Below are positions 1-6,768 of a DNA stretch of 20,366 nt, in pieces. The notes below the pieces were generated by a model. It saw nothing but the letters and a program-made list of their open reading frames with translations. It was not told the origin of the DNA and did no database searches. Position numbers and translations under genes: made by a program. The DNA is from a virus. The DNA is taken from positions 1-20,366 of IMG/VR virus record IMGVR_UViG_3300025141_000996. One strand, given 5' to 3'. The number at the start of each line of letters is the position of its first letter. The stretch's first letter is position 1.

Positions 1-270
1 TGCTCCAACAGTAATTGTATAAGCCGACCCCGCACTAACAGCTTGACCTGTACCTACACGATAGCCTCCTGCACCGCCACCACCTGCAAAAGCTCCACCA
101 CCGCCTCCACCTCCTGCAACAATAAGGTAAGCAACCTCAGTTGTTCTTGCTGGTGCGTTCCAAGTTCCCGAAGAAGTAAAACTTGTTATGGTAGTTGATA
201 ACGGTTCTAATAAACCAAAACCATAATTGCGAGCTGCCGCAGAGCCGAAAGAAGAAAGTATAGGAGCCAT
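1..270 (-). CDS. Glycine-rich tail/fibre protein, N-terminal 90 residues (partial)
   Basis: The frame opens at an ATG ending at base 270 and runs off the left edge without a stop, giving 90 residues. Residues 1-30 are an ordinary start (MAPILSSFGSAAARNYGFGL). Residues 31-52 are beta-like (FTSSGTWNAPARTTEVAYLI). Residues 53-69 are a polyglycine stretch with two G-runs (GGGGGGG and GGGG). This layout, with a short beta strand, the SSGTW motif and then glycine runs, is the usual start of glycine-rich tail-fibre or receptor-recognition domains. The gene lies 7 bases after the stop of the repeat-containing fibre, and the spacer (CACCCGATTAAACT-like on the coding strand) has no clear Shine-Dalgarno, so translation may depend on coupling. 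It probably forms a fibre tip or minor tail protein. The missing C-terminus prevents a firmer call. Confidence 0.75.
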   Translation of the reverse strand, partial: MAPILSSFGSAAARNYGFGLLEPLSTTITSFTSSGTWNAPARTTEVAYLIVAGGGGGGGAFAGGGGAGGYRVGTGQAVSAGSAYTITVGA

Positions 271-277
271 AGTTTAA

Positions 278-2041
278 TCACCCGAATTGTGTCTGTGCGG
301 CTAAAGCCGTGAAAGCATCATCGCCTGTTTTAATTATTGTAATTGCATATCCATCTATACCACTTGCGTTACCTGCACTAAAAGCTGAACCCCCTGCGTA
401 TTTAGGAGTTACGCTACTACCATCAACGGTAAAGGCGTTCATGTAATAAGCTGAACTTCCTTGTGTTGATAAGAAAGCTATAGTCAATGAATCTCCTGTA
501 GCCATTATTGCATTTAAAGCAGTTGAGCCATCACCCCTTACATTAATGGTAAAGTTACCAGATGCGTTAGTTGTGTAATAAAGAACACTCTGAGTTACGG
601 CATCAAAGTTAATTGTACCTGTGGAAGCAGTGGCTGATATTGTTACTTTTTCTCTGACATTACCGCCAAAGAAAGTATCGCCTGTTACATGAAGAGCCGC
701 TAATGGTGTTGCTGTTTTAATACCAACCCTGTCTACCGAAGCATCACACTTAATAAGGTTAGCATCACCATCACCTTCAATCCTGAAGTCTTTGTCAGCT
801 CCTGCTTCGTTAAAGACAAATGTACCTCCGTTAAAGGTAACATCATCTGTCGCAGATAAGGTTGTAAAAGCTCCTGTAGTTGCAGAAGACGCACCTATTG
901 TTGTGCCGTCTATTGCTCCTGCTGCTATGTCCACTTTAGATATATCAACTTCGCCTGATCCATTGGGTGTAATAGCTATGTTGCCATTAGTACCATCTGT
1001 AATTGTAATAACACCAGAGTTTGTGCCACTATTCGTTGATATAGTTATATCGCCTGTACCGTTTGATGTAACCGTAGCGGCTGCTCCACTGTCTCCTACA
1101 ACAACTGTGTCAGCAACAAGATTGACATTCCCTGTTCCGTTTGGCGTAACAGTAATATCTTGATTAGCTGCATCTGTTATTGTGATTGTACCAGAGTCTG
1201 TTCCTGCATTAGTGCTAAGAGTTAGATCACCTGTTCCATTAGATGTAATGGTAGCTGTTGCTCCAGAATCTCCAACAACCACTGTATCAGCTACAAGTTT
1301 AACGTCTCCTGTGCCGTTCGGTGTTAGCGTAATATCGTTGTTGGCTGCATCTGCAATTACAATCGTACCTGAGTTTGTGCCACTATTTGTACTAAGAGTT
1401 AAATCCCCTGTACCCTGAGTTGTTAATGTTGCATCAGCATCATCATCACCAATCATTACTGTATCAGCACCAAGATTAACGTCCCCTGTACCCGCAGGGG
1501 TAATGTTGACGTTACCATTCGTATCTGTTGAAGTAATAGAGTTACCGTCTAATAAAAGGTTATCGACTTGATAAGACCCTGTGACAGCAAGATTAGCCGC
1601 AACTTCTACAACAACTGCACCACTACCTGCTCCATCAGAACGAACAAGTTTTGTTTTACCATTCGGTATTTCTATGTCATTTGAGGCATTGTATGTGCCT
1701 TGAAACAAAAGAATTGATTGCGACCCTGATAAAGCGTTTTCAATCCAGAAATATCTTTCTGCGTCATTTGGGGTTATTTGATAATAAACCGTGCCACCTA
1801 AATCACCGCCATCAACAATCTTAATAATTCTATTTCGACCATTAGAAACAGACCCATCTGTAATTGGTAGGGTATTAGGGGAACCTGTAGAACCTGTAGC
1901 TGCCGCTGTAACAGAAATAAATCCATCAAGGGCTTGGTCTATAAGGTCCATATTAGTATTAACCATAGTACCCCAAGTACCTGACTTGTCTCCTGTGGCT
2001 GGTTTCTCTATACCGTTAAAAGTTGTGTATGTACTTGTCAT
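278..2041 (-). CDS. Tail fibre-like protein with three 59-aa beta repeats (587 aa)
   Basis: This is probably a trimeric tail fibre or spike subunit. Residues 1-45 (YTTFNGIEKPATGDKSGTWG, then a segment ending LIDQALDGF) match the N-terminal region common in marine-phage fibres, probably the virion-attachment part. Residues 180-356 are three tandem 59-residue repeats, each running TPNGTGDV..L.ADTVVVGD to GTGDLTLSTN to an ITITDA-type strand, followed by a partial fourth copy at 357-368. Residues 380-400 (TTIGASSATTGAFTTLSA) and 417-455 (DKDFRIEGDGDANLIK then VGIKTATPLAALHVTG) are linker motifs widespread in phage fibres. The rest is beta-rich. Composition is Gly/Thr/Asn/Asp with almost no Cys. 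The start at 2041 has AAGGA about 8 bases upstream. It sits between other small tail proteins and the glycine-rich gene. The host receptor is unknown. A fibre role is well supported; exact position in the tail is not. Confidence 0.82.
   Translation of the reverse strand: MTSTYTTFNGIEKPATGDKSGTWGTMVNTNMDLIDQALDGFISVTAAATGSTGSPNTLPITDGSVSNGRNRIIKIVDGGDLGGTVYYQITPNDAERYFWIENALSGSQSILLFQGTYNASNDIEIPNGKTKLVRSDGAGSGAVVVEVAANLAVTGSYQVDNLLLDGNSITSTDTNGNVNITPAGTGDVNLGADTVMIGDDDADATLTTQGTGDLTLSTNSGTNSGTIVIADAANNDITLTPNGTGDVKLVADTVVVGDSGATATITSNGTGDLTLSTNAGTDSGTITITDAANQDITVTPNGTGNVNLVADTVVVGDSGAAATVTSNGTGDITISTNSGTNSGVITITDGTNGNIAITPNGSGEVDISKVDIAAGAIDGTTIGASSATTGAFTTLSATDDVTFNGGTFVFNEAGADKDFRIEGDGDANLIKCDASVDRVGIKTATPLAALHVTGDTFFGGNVREKVTISATASTGTINFDAVTQSVLYYTTNASGNFTINVRGDGSTALNAIMATGDSLTIAFLSTQGSSAYYMNAFTVDGSSVTPKYAGGSAFSAGNASGIDGYAITIIKTGDDAFTALAAQTQFG
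974..1504 (-). repeat. Three tandem 177-bp coding repeats in the fibre gene
   Basis: Within the fibre gene, residues 180-238, 239-297 and 298-356 align at an exact 59-residue (177-bp) spacing: 1328-1504, 1151-1327 and 974-1150. The phrase ADTVVVGDSGA and the phrase STNSGTNSG recur at fixed offsets. Copies 2 and 3 are more alike than copy 1, which carries ADTVMIGDDDA. A truncated fourth unit (ITPNGSGEVDIS) follows. Synonymous differences between copies are common, so the duplication is not recent. Confidence 0.85.
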
Positions 2042-2051
2042 CTTCTTATCC

Positions 2052-2420
2052 TTATGCGTTTATGTCTGACCAACTTGGTGTTTGGCTTGGAGAAACAGCG
2101 CCCCAACTCGGAGACTGACTCGGAGAAACCCCCGACCAACTTGGTGTTTGGTCTGGAATAATTTCGCCCCAAACAATAACTGAACTAATCTCCCCTGTAC
2201 CTACTACTCCTGTTACACTTACCGATTCACTCAGAGAAACAACAACTTCTCCAATTACTCCTGTACTTGCTTCTCCCGTCACAGAAAAAGAAGCTTCTCC
2301 TGTAACTGTGACACTACCTAATCCTGTTGTCCCTACGACATTTGTAACATCAACAGGGTCGGGTGTACCCCATGCTCCTTCGCCCCATGTACCTCTTCCC
2401 CAACCTGTTATTTCCGCCAT
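2052..2420 (-). CDS. Small tail-associated protein with WG and QTPSW repeats (122 aa)
   Basis: The protein has three parts. Residues 7-18 are GWGRGTWGEGAWG-like, a short Gly/Trp motif. Residues 30-85 are Val/Ser/Thr-rich beta strands with repeated SVTVTGEAS and SVTGEAS phrases. Residues 91-117 contain three copies of Q[TS]PSW at an 11-residue spacing (91, 102, 113). C-terminal segments of the QTPSW type, with Trp/Pro/Ser, occur in many marine-phage tail or fibre-associated proteins, but I know of no defined function. The gene lies one base from its upstream neighbour and 10 bases ahead of the fibre gene, so it is probably a structural partner of the fibre. It has no signal peptide or membrane segment. 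Confidence 0.65.
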   Translation of the reverse strand: MAEITGWGRGTWGEGAWGTPDPVDVTNVVGTTGLGSVTVTGEASFSVTGEASTGVIGEVVVSLSESVSVTGVVGTGEISSVIVWGEIIPDQTPSWSGVSPSQSPSWGAVSPSQTPSWSDINA

Positions 2421-2421
2421 T

Positions 2422-2850
2422 TTAAGCTATTCTTATAATCGCATTACTAGCATCAGCCGTTGGGAAAACAATCGTAAAATCACCACTTGAAGCCGTTTTA
2501 TCCGCCCCAAAGTCTAAAACACAAACAGATTTGTCTGCTTGTGTATCATTATAAATCAATGCACCTCTTGCAGTAATACTTACATTACTAAAAGTTAAAT
2601 CCGCAAAATCACAGATAGCCGTAGTCCCACTTAGAACAGGAGTAACAGAAGTCAAAGCCGATCCCGTTGCAGAATAGTTTGTTCCACTTGCTTCGTTAGA
2701 AGAAGTATAAGCGGTAGTACTCGCCCCTAAAGTTGCACTTGATGTATACAAAGCTAATTTGAAAGTATTACCAGAACTCGCCGTAAAATTGTGTGTTCCT
2801 ACCAACAACTCCTGCTTGAAACTTGAACACATTGCTTGACTGATCGCCAT
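2422..2850 (-). CDS. Conserved marine-phage structural protein, function unknown (142 aa)
   Basis: The product begins MAISQAMCSSFKQELLVGTH and continues with alternating Ser/Thr/Ala-rich beta strands (KLALYTSSATLG, then GTTAICDFADLTFSNVSITA, then DKSVCVLDFGADKTASSGDF). I recognise this type as common among environmental phages next to tail-fibre genes, but not with an assigned role. It has no transmembrane segment or catalytic motif. The start ATG at 2850 follows AGGAGATT-type spacing. One base separates its stop from the start of the next gene. A minor tail or virion-surface protein is the best inference. Confidence 0.65.
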   Translation of the reverse strand: MAISQAMCSSFKQELLVGTHNFTASSGNTFKLALYTSSATLGASTTAYTSSNEASGTNYSATGSALTSVTPVLSGTTAICDFADLTFSNVSITARGALIYNDTQADKSVCVLDFGADKTASSGDFTIVFPTADASNAIIRIA

Positions 2851-2851
2851 T

Positions 2852-3145
2852 CTAATCTCCTAAAATTGCTTTAGCGAGTTCTTCGTGACCCGCTTCTTTA
2901 AATTTGTTATACAAAGTCACTCTATCGCTTTTAATTGCTTGTCTCATATAATGTTCCACAACATTTAAAATATCCTTTTTAAAGGCATTTGCTTGTTCTT
3001 TAATGGGAGGAGGAGCGTTATCTGATACAGAAACGAGCTTATCTGCACACATTTTTGCAACTTCTGCGGGAGTGTGTCCCCTATTTATTGTTGTTGCAAC
3101 ACCAATTTTAAAATCACTTGGTATTTCTGTTATAACACTTAACAT
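2852..3145 (-). CDS. Small helical protein, function unknown (97 aa)
   Basis: This acidic/basic, mostly helical protein contains NRGHTPAEVAKMCADKLVSV near residues 21-40, a short PPPIKEQANAFKKDIL linker-helix, and a C-terminal helix (VTLYNKFKEAGHEELAKAIL). There are no membrane segments, signal peptide or recognised catalytic residues. Single bases separate it from the genes on either side, between the SU10-type adaptor and the 142-aa structural protein, which suggests a virion accessory or assembly role. No family is recognised with confidence. Confidence 0.6.
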   Translation of the reverse strand: MLSVITEIPSDFKIGVATTINRGHTPAEVAKMCADKLVSVSDNAPPPIKEQANAFKKDILNVVEHYMRQAIKSDRVTLYNKFKEAGHEELAKAILGD

Positions 3146-3146
3146 A

Positions 3147-3794
3147 TCATTGCTTTTGTTTAATTATCATACCAGTAGTATAGTCATCTGTCACTTCTTT
3201 TGCCTCTCCAAAGTTTTTAAGACTTAGTATAGCTTCCGAAAATCTTTGATTGTACGTGTTTAACAAGTCTGGATCACCTTTCATAAAAGTGTACGCCTCG
3301 ACTAAACACCCATACAGCAACGCATTAGGAGCATTTTCACTTAGCCACGTTGTCCCACTATCGCTCCCTGCTGTTAGAGAAGCAGGACGATAATAATAAT
3401 GCAATTCTGCGGTATAGGCAGCATCCGGAGTAGGGGCTAAGATAAAATTACTTACATCAAAAATAGCATAATATCGGGGTGTTCCAGTAGTTGCAGGATT
3501 AGGCGTAAAAGTTTGAATAAAATTAACGTCTTTAAATTCTAAAAATTCATGTGCAGACGAGCTTAAAACACTTAATGAGAAAGGCGCTAAAAAGTCGCTT
3601 GGCATTGCTAAATACTTATTAGAAGAAGAAGCTGTTCCTGTTGAGTTTTTACGAAATAAAGATAATTGTACGTTTTTAAGGATTCTTTCTTCTGCTTCTT
3701 TTATAAAAAGAGATAGATTATTAACAAAAGTAGTTTCAGAATTATCTGTGTAATCCTGTATAGCAGTTTTTAATGTTGCAAATGTAAAACTCAT
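3147..3794 (-). CDS. Head-tail adaptor protein, SU10-type (215 aa)
   Basis: Residues 1-75 (TLKTAIQDYTDNSETTFVNN then FIKEAEERILKNVQLSLFRK) and MPSDFLAPFSLSV near 64-76 match the phage SU10-like adaptor family, which sits beneath the portal in short-tailed phages. The middle has RYYAIFDVSNFILAPTPDA and LHYYYRPASLT, and the C-terminal helix is SENAPNALLYGCLVEAYTFM followed by KGDPDLLNTYNQRFSEAI, typical of the same family. The length of about 215 aa fits. Its ATG overlaps the upstream stop as ATGA (3791-3794), so the two are probably translationally coupled. An adaptor of this type, and the absence of tail-tube genes, is the main evidence for a podovirus-like virion. The family name is from memory of motif patterns, not a search. 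Confidence 0.8.
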   Translation of the reverse strand: MSFTFATLKTAIQDYTDNSETTFVNNLSLFIKEAEERILKNVQLSLFRKNSTGTASSSNKYLAMPSDFLAPFSLSVLSSSAHEFLEFKDVNFIQTFTPNPATTGTPRYYAIFDVSNFILAPTPDAAYTAELHYYYRPASLTAGSDSGTTWLSENAPNALLYGCLVEAYTFMKGDPDLLNTYNQRFSEAILSLKNFGEAKEVTDDYTTGMIIKQKQ

Positions 3795-4096
3795 GCGATT
3801 GTCACCGTTACAAATCCAATAGAACCTATCGCTCTAATTTGGATGGTTTCAGGGGTTTCTACGTTGGGTTGACCTGCGTAGATAGTTAAAGCTTCTGGAG
3901 TATTTGGTCTAGGATTTCTTAAGGCTTGTGGGTCAAAAACTTTAGGTGTTGGATTTAATTGAGGTTGTTTAGACTCGTATTCATCAAAGCCAACCAAAGC
4001 TCCTGTCCACTCTCGTTTCATTCTTCGTAAAGGGTAAGAAAAGCCAGATCTGTCTGAAATCCCTAGTGCAAATTTTCCAGCAGCATACTTAGGCAT
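3791..4096 (-). CDS. Conserved phage virion-module protein, function unknown (101 aa)
   Basis: The N-terminus is MPKYAAGKFALGISDRSGFS, then YPLRRMKREWTGALVGFDEY (about residues 21-40), which resembles small proteins found beside adaptor genes in environmental phages. The middle is proline-rich (QLNPTPKVFDPQALRNPRPN). The C-terminus is beta-like (ETIQIRAIGSIGFVTVTIA). It has no catalytic motif or membrane segment. It lies between the 292-aa connector-like protein and the SU10-type adaptor, with an ATGA overlap to the adaptor. The role is probably structural or in head completion. Confidence 0.68.
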   Translation of the reverse strand: MPKYAAGKFALGISDRSGFSYPLRRMKREWTGALVGFDEYESKQPQLNPTPKVFDPQALRNPRPNTPEALTIYAGQPNVETPETIQIRAIGSIGFVTVTIA

Positions 4097-4098
4097 AT

Positions 4099-4977
4099 TT
4101 AGCTCCCATTAGTAGCAGGAACAACACTAAAGGATGTTCTGTCTGCATCTTGGCTAATTGCCCGGGCTATTTCATCATCGTATATACTTTTTAACAAAGT
4201 TACTCTATCTGGCGCTTTTTTCATTGAAAGATAATAGGCTAATCCAGCAGATAAAGCAGGATAAAAACGAAAAGGCATTTGAAGTGTATCTATGTAATTA
4301 TCAGCATCATCTATTCGAACAAGCCTATCAAAATATAAAACATCTGTATTATTCTCAGGAGTAGGCCAAAGTGTTACTTTAGGCGTTATTTGTTTGTCTA
4401 CAAAAAACTGAGAAGCTCTTCCTTTTGTAGCTTTATTAGGAATACCAAGATAATCTCCTCGGCTAATTCTCTGGATATTATAATCGGTGTTAGTACGGCG
4501 AACAACAGAGGCTAATATATCAATAGTGCTCTGAACATTCTGGAAACTAACTGCTGCGGATACGGTAGTTGTAGCCCCGCTTGTTCCTCCTGTTATTGTC
4601 TCTCCAGAGGTAAAAGTCCCTGAAGGAATAGTAATAGCAAGACTGGTAGAGGAAGGTTTACTCGTAATAGAAGCCGTAGCCCCACTTGTTCCTCCTGTTA
4701 TTGTTTCCGCAACAGAAAAAGAAGCAGTAGCTCCTACCGTCATAGTTAATGTTCCCGCAGGATACTCGGCTATTCCATCTGCAAGAGTTATAGAAACCTG
4801 CTCAATTGTCCATTGATTTAACCCCCTATTCGCCCAATCAGCAAAAAGGAGGTTCATAGAACGTTTAGCCGTCTTAAGATCGTAACCCGTCCTCATTACT
4901 AGACCACATCGCTCAAATGCTTCTTCAATGTATTCGGTTACATCAAGTTCAAAATCCTTGGACCCCGATAAAGCCAT
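4099..4977 (-). CDS. Connector/tail-accessory-like virion protein (292 aa)
   Basis: Residues 9-60 (FELDVTEYIEEAFERCGLV, then RTGYDLKTAKRSMNLLFADW and NRGLNQWTIEQVSITL) are the hallmark start of a widespread podovirus protein family that sits next to head-tail adaptors and resembles tail accessory proteins. Residues 150-215 (DILASVVRRTNTDYNIQRIS then PKVTLWPTPENN) and 236-270 (FRFYPALSAGLAYYLSMKKA) continue the same family. Between them, residues 82-143 form an inserted beta module with two ETITGGTSGAT repeats 35 residues apart. This insert is not needed by the core family and may be a surface domain. The start at 4977 is close to the stop of the upstream basic protein. I see the family pattern clearly, but cannot say whether it is a tail-tube or adaptor component. 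Confidence 0.72.
   Translation of the reverse strand: MALSGSKDFELDVTEYIEEAFERCGLVMRTGYDLKTAKRSMNLLFADWANRGLNQWTIEQVSITLADGIAEYPAGTLTMTVGATASFSVAETITGGTSGATASITSKPSSTSLAITIPSGTFTSGETITGGTSGATTTVSAAVSFQNVQSTIDILASVVRRTNTDYNIQRISRGDYLGIPNKATKGRASQFFVDKQITPKVTLWPTPENNTDVLYFDRLVRIDDADNYIDTLQMPFRFYPALSAGLAYYLSMKKAPDRVTLLKSIYDDEIARAISQDADRTSFSVVPATNGS
4571..4704 (-). repeat. Near-identical 29-bp duplicated segment, 105 bp apart
   Basis: Bases 4571-4599 and 4676-4704 match except for one base. Both encode TITGGTSGAT in the 292-aa protein. The spacing of exactly 105 bp (35 codons) marks a duplicated beta unit within the inserted domain. The near-identity at the DNA level suggests recent duplication or gene conversion. 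Confidence 0.8.
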
Positions 4978-4980
4978 TAA

Positions 4981-5277
4981 TTACTTTCCTTCTTTACCTA
5001 TGTTATATCTATATTTTCCACCAAGCATAAGAGAAGGCGTAAACCTGCCTCCGCCAAGTCCTTGTCTTCTACGAAAACTAGCTTCTAAAGACGGTTTTCT
5101 TCTTTTTATTCTTTTAGAACTAAAAGGAATAGTTAATGCAATACGCCCAGAAGTATCCGAATAACGGGTAGGAGAACCTGCACCTAAATTTACTGACCCT
5201 GAAAAACCACCTCCGTTTTTAAGTTTTCTAACTTTTTTAGGGGCAGAAACTCCTAATTTTACGCGAGAAGAACCCAT
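4981..5277 (-). CDS. Small basic glycine-rich protein (98 aa)
   Basis: This strongly basic protein starts MGSSRVKLGVSAPKKVRKLK followed by NGGG (residues 21-24), then has a lysine/arginine cluster near residues 54-70 (SSKRIKRRKPSLEASFRRRQ) and a Gly-rich tail. No domain is recognised. Its first 24 residues resemble those of the 60-aa protein encoded at 5408-5590: RVxLG, then an Ala/Lys-rich stretch, then a KLxNGG or KMRGGG motif. It lies 3 bases from the 292-aa protein. It could be an internal DNA-binding virion protein or a packaged peptide; both ideas are inference. Confidence 0.6.
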   Translation of the reverse strand: MGSSRVKLGVSAPKKVRKLKNGGGFSGSVNLGAGSPTRYSDTSGRIALTIPFSSKRIKRRKPSLEASFRRRQGLGGGRFTPSLMLGGKYRYNIGKEGK

Positions 5278-5280
5278 TGG

Positions 5281-5406
5281 TTACTTTCCTTTTTTACCTT
5301 CTGGAACCTTTACTTTAGAGGCATCTGGAGAAGTAACACCTTCATTATACCTTTGACGGTTTAACTCAAGAGGTTGAGGGCCTTTATCTATTTTTCCTAA
5401 TGCCAT
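5281..5406 (-). CDS. Tiny basic protein (41 aa)
   Basis: The frame is open from further upstream, but that part overlaps the 60-aa gene in another frame. The better start is the ATG at 5406, one base after the neighbour's TAA stop (5408-5410). An AAGGGA-type Shine-Dalgarno lies about 10 bases before it. The product is MALGKIDKGPQPLELNRQRY followed by NEGVTSPDASKVKVPEGKKG and a final K. It is Lys/Pro-rich and has no recognised domain. It belongs to the row of small basic proteins between the connector and the DUF1415-like gene. Confidence 0.6.
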   Translation of the reverse strand: MALGKIDKGPQPLELNRQRYNEGVTSPDASKVKVPEGKKGK

Positions 5407-5407
5407 T

Positions 5408-5590
5408 TTATTTTTTCCCTTTTTTGTTTTGTTTAGCAATTTTTCTAATAGCTTTGTCATAGTTTTCTTGGTTTTTATCCTCATCTGTTTTAGAAGGACC
5501 ACCTTTATCTAACTTTTTAACCATGCCGCCGCCACGCATCTTTTTAACTTTAGCTGCGCCATTACCTAAATTAACTCTACCCATTGCCAT
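5408..5590 (-). CDS. Tiny basic protein with two GG motifs (60 aa)
   Basis: The sequence opens MAMGRVNLGNGAAKVKKMRG and contains two basic-GG motifs: KKMRGGG at 16-22 and KKLDKGG at 25-31. The remainder is a charged helix (SKTDEDKNQENYDKAIRKIA) ending in lysines. The start at 5590 is favoured over the internal Met at 5584 because TAGGAG lies 8 bases upstream. The gene overlaps the end of the 188-aa gene by 14 bases. It is similar in its first 20 residues to the 98-aa protein at 4981-5277. Unknown role; small KxxGG proteins of this kind are frequent in marine phages. Confidence 0.62.
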   Translation of the reverse strand: MAMGRVNLGNGAAKVKKMRGGGMVKKLDKGGPSKTDEDKNQENYDKAIRKIAKQNKKGKK

Positions 5591-6143
5591 TTCGCAATCT
5601 CCTACATGTTTCTTGACGTTTCTTTAACATTTGAGAAACATCATATTGTTCAAGATAAGTGTTATAATACCCTAATTTCTTAATTTTATCAGAAGATTCT
5701 TGAAGTTTACTGAGTCTCTGAACAAAAATCATCGAATACGGCTCATTAACAGACTCTGAGAAAGTATTATCATCAATAAATTCGTTAGGGTCGTCATAGG
5801 GGTGAAACCCCATAACCCACACATCTTTTTGAACATAACCGCCTTCTGATATTGCCATGTTAATTCTCTCTAAAGAATCGTGAAATTCTTCCGCATCTTC
5901 TTCAAAATCAAAATCAATTAATACAACAACATCATAACGATCATCAAACTGAGATATTAATGTTGTTAGCGCTTGAGAGTTCTTTTCATACAAAAAAGAA
6001 AACCCAACACGATTATCTTCCCATGCTTTCTGAGCATAAGGACAAGCAGGAAGACCGCTAAACATGTCATTAGATTGTTCTAAAGCATGTTTTGACCAAT
6101 CTTTAATTTCCTGTCGCACAGCCTCTTCTAACGAAGCGTCCAT
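5577..6143 (-). CDS. DUF1415-like protein (188 aa)
   Basis: The layout matches DUF1415, a family of unknown function of about the same length. CPYA at 34-37 corresponds to the family's CPFA, WS.H.LE before it to the conserved Trp helix, VVVLIDFDFEEDAEEFHDS (72-90) to the central strand and helix, FHPYDD at 113-118 to FHP.Y.F.D, and NEPYSMIFVQR at 133-143 to the N-x-SPYP.LHLLR segment. The C-terminus (residues 150-188) is a charged helical extension. The assignment comes from remembered motifs and is not certain. The family has no established biochemical role, but the Cys and His motifs suggest metal or ligand binding. The start has no evident Shine-Dalgarno (GTTAATCAC upstream), so expression may be low. 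It sits in the middle of virion genes, which is odd for what looks like a soluble enzyme. Confidence 0.6.
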   Translation of the reverse strand: MDASLEEAVRQEIKDWSKHALEQSNDMFSGLPACPYAQKAWEDNRVGFSFLYEKNSQALTTLISQFDDRYDVVVLIDFDFEEDAEEFHDSLERINMAISEGGYVQKDVWVMGFHPYDDPNEFIDDNTFSESVNEPYSMIFVQRLSKLQESSDKIKKLGYYNTYLEQYDVSQMLKKRQETCRRLRNGNG

Positions 6144-6147
6144 GTGA

Positions 6148-6756
6148 TTAACTATAAAACGCCGTCAATGACGATAAATGTGTCTGTGTATACACAACAT
6201 AACCGCCTCCACTAAATCGAAGACCTTCACCTCCTATATCGGGGTAAGCATTAGTATTTGCACCCGCTATAGTGTTAAATTTCATTCTATTAGAACCTGT
6301 TGCAGACCCTTCGTTTAACGAAATAGTTCCTGCGGAACCTGTATTAACAAAATAAAAATTACGAAGTCTTAGGCTACCTCTAAATATCGGGGCAGCTATT
6401 GCTGTGCCTGAACCTGCTTCAACATTACCCGCACTTGCACCAGACGCAGCAATCTGTGAAACAGTAGCAAAATAAGATGTTCCTGTTGCAACACCTGTAT
6501 CTGCTCCTGTAATAGCTTCAGTCTGTGCCGCACCTGTCTCATCTGTGCCAGTCACAGTAAAAGTATCACCGCTATCGTCACCAGCAGAAGTGATAATAAT
6601 ATTACGGGGCTGGTCAAAAGTAACGGAACCTCCGTCAGCTAACGCACCATTAATGGTAAGGTTTCCTGCTCCAGACAGGGTAGCTGCCGTTGATATTCCA
6701 TTATCATCGGAAGCTGCTGCCTCAATAAACGTGGATTGTACATCTGAACCCGACAT
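6148..6756 (-). CDS. Beta-rich virion protein, decoration-like (202 aa)
   Basis: This protein is very low in charge and high in Ala/Gly/Ser/Thr, with alternating strands throughout (TAATLSGAGNLTINGALADG, DTFTVTGTDETGAAQTEAIT, AAPIFRGSLRLRNFYFVNTG). It begins MSGSDVQSTFIEAAASDDNG. The pattern is typical of head-decoration or tail-shaft proteins in environmental phages, but no specific family is recognised. The start has an extremely strong Shine-Dalgarno (AAGGAGG, 5 bases from ATG), implying high expression, as for an abundant virion component. It follows the 44-aa basic gene by 12 bases. Confidence 0.68.
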   Translation of the reverse strand: MSGSDVQSTFIEAAASDDNGISTAATLSGAGNLTINGALADGGSVTFDQPRNIIITSAGDDSGDTFTVTGTDETGAAQTEAITGADTGVATGTSYFATVSQIAASGASAGNVEAGSGTAIAAPIFRGSLRLRNFYFVNTGSAGTISLNEGSATGSNRMKFNTIAGANTNAYPDIGGEGLRFSGGGYVVYTQTHLSSLTAFYS

Positions 6757-6768
6757 ACACCCTCCTTC

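Noticed and set aside
792-1163. Plus-strand open frames inside the fibre gene (also 1182-1418).
   Set aside because: They are antisense shadows of the low-stop repeat region, with Val/Pro/Ser-rich products and no ribosome sites. All credible genes are on the minus strand.
5281-5502. A 73-aa reading of the 41-aa gene with an earlier ATG.
   Set aside because: Its first 32 residues overlap the 60-aa gene in another frame and are lysine-rich by chance. The internal ATG at 5406 follows the upstream stop and has a Shine-Dalgarno.
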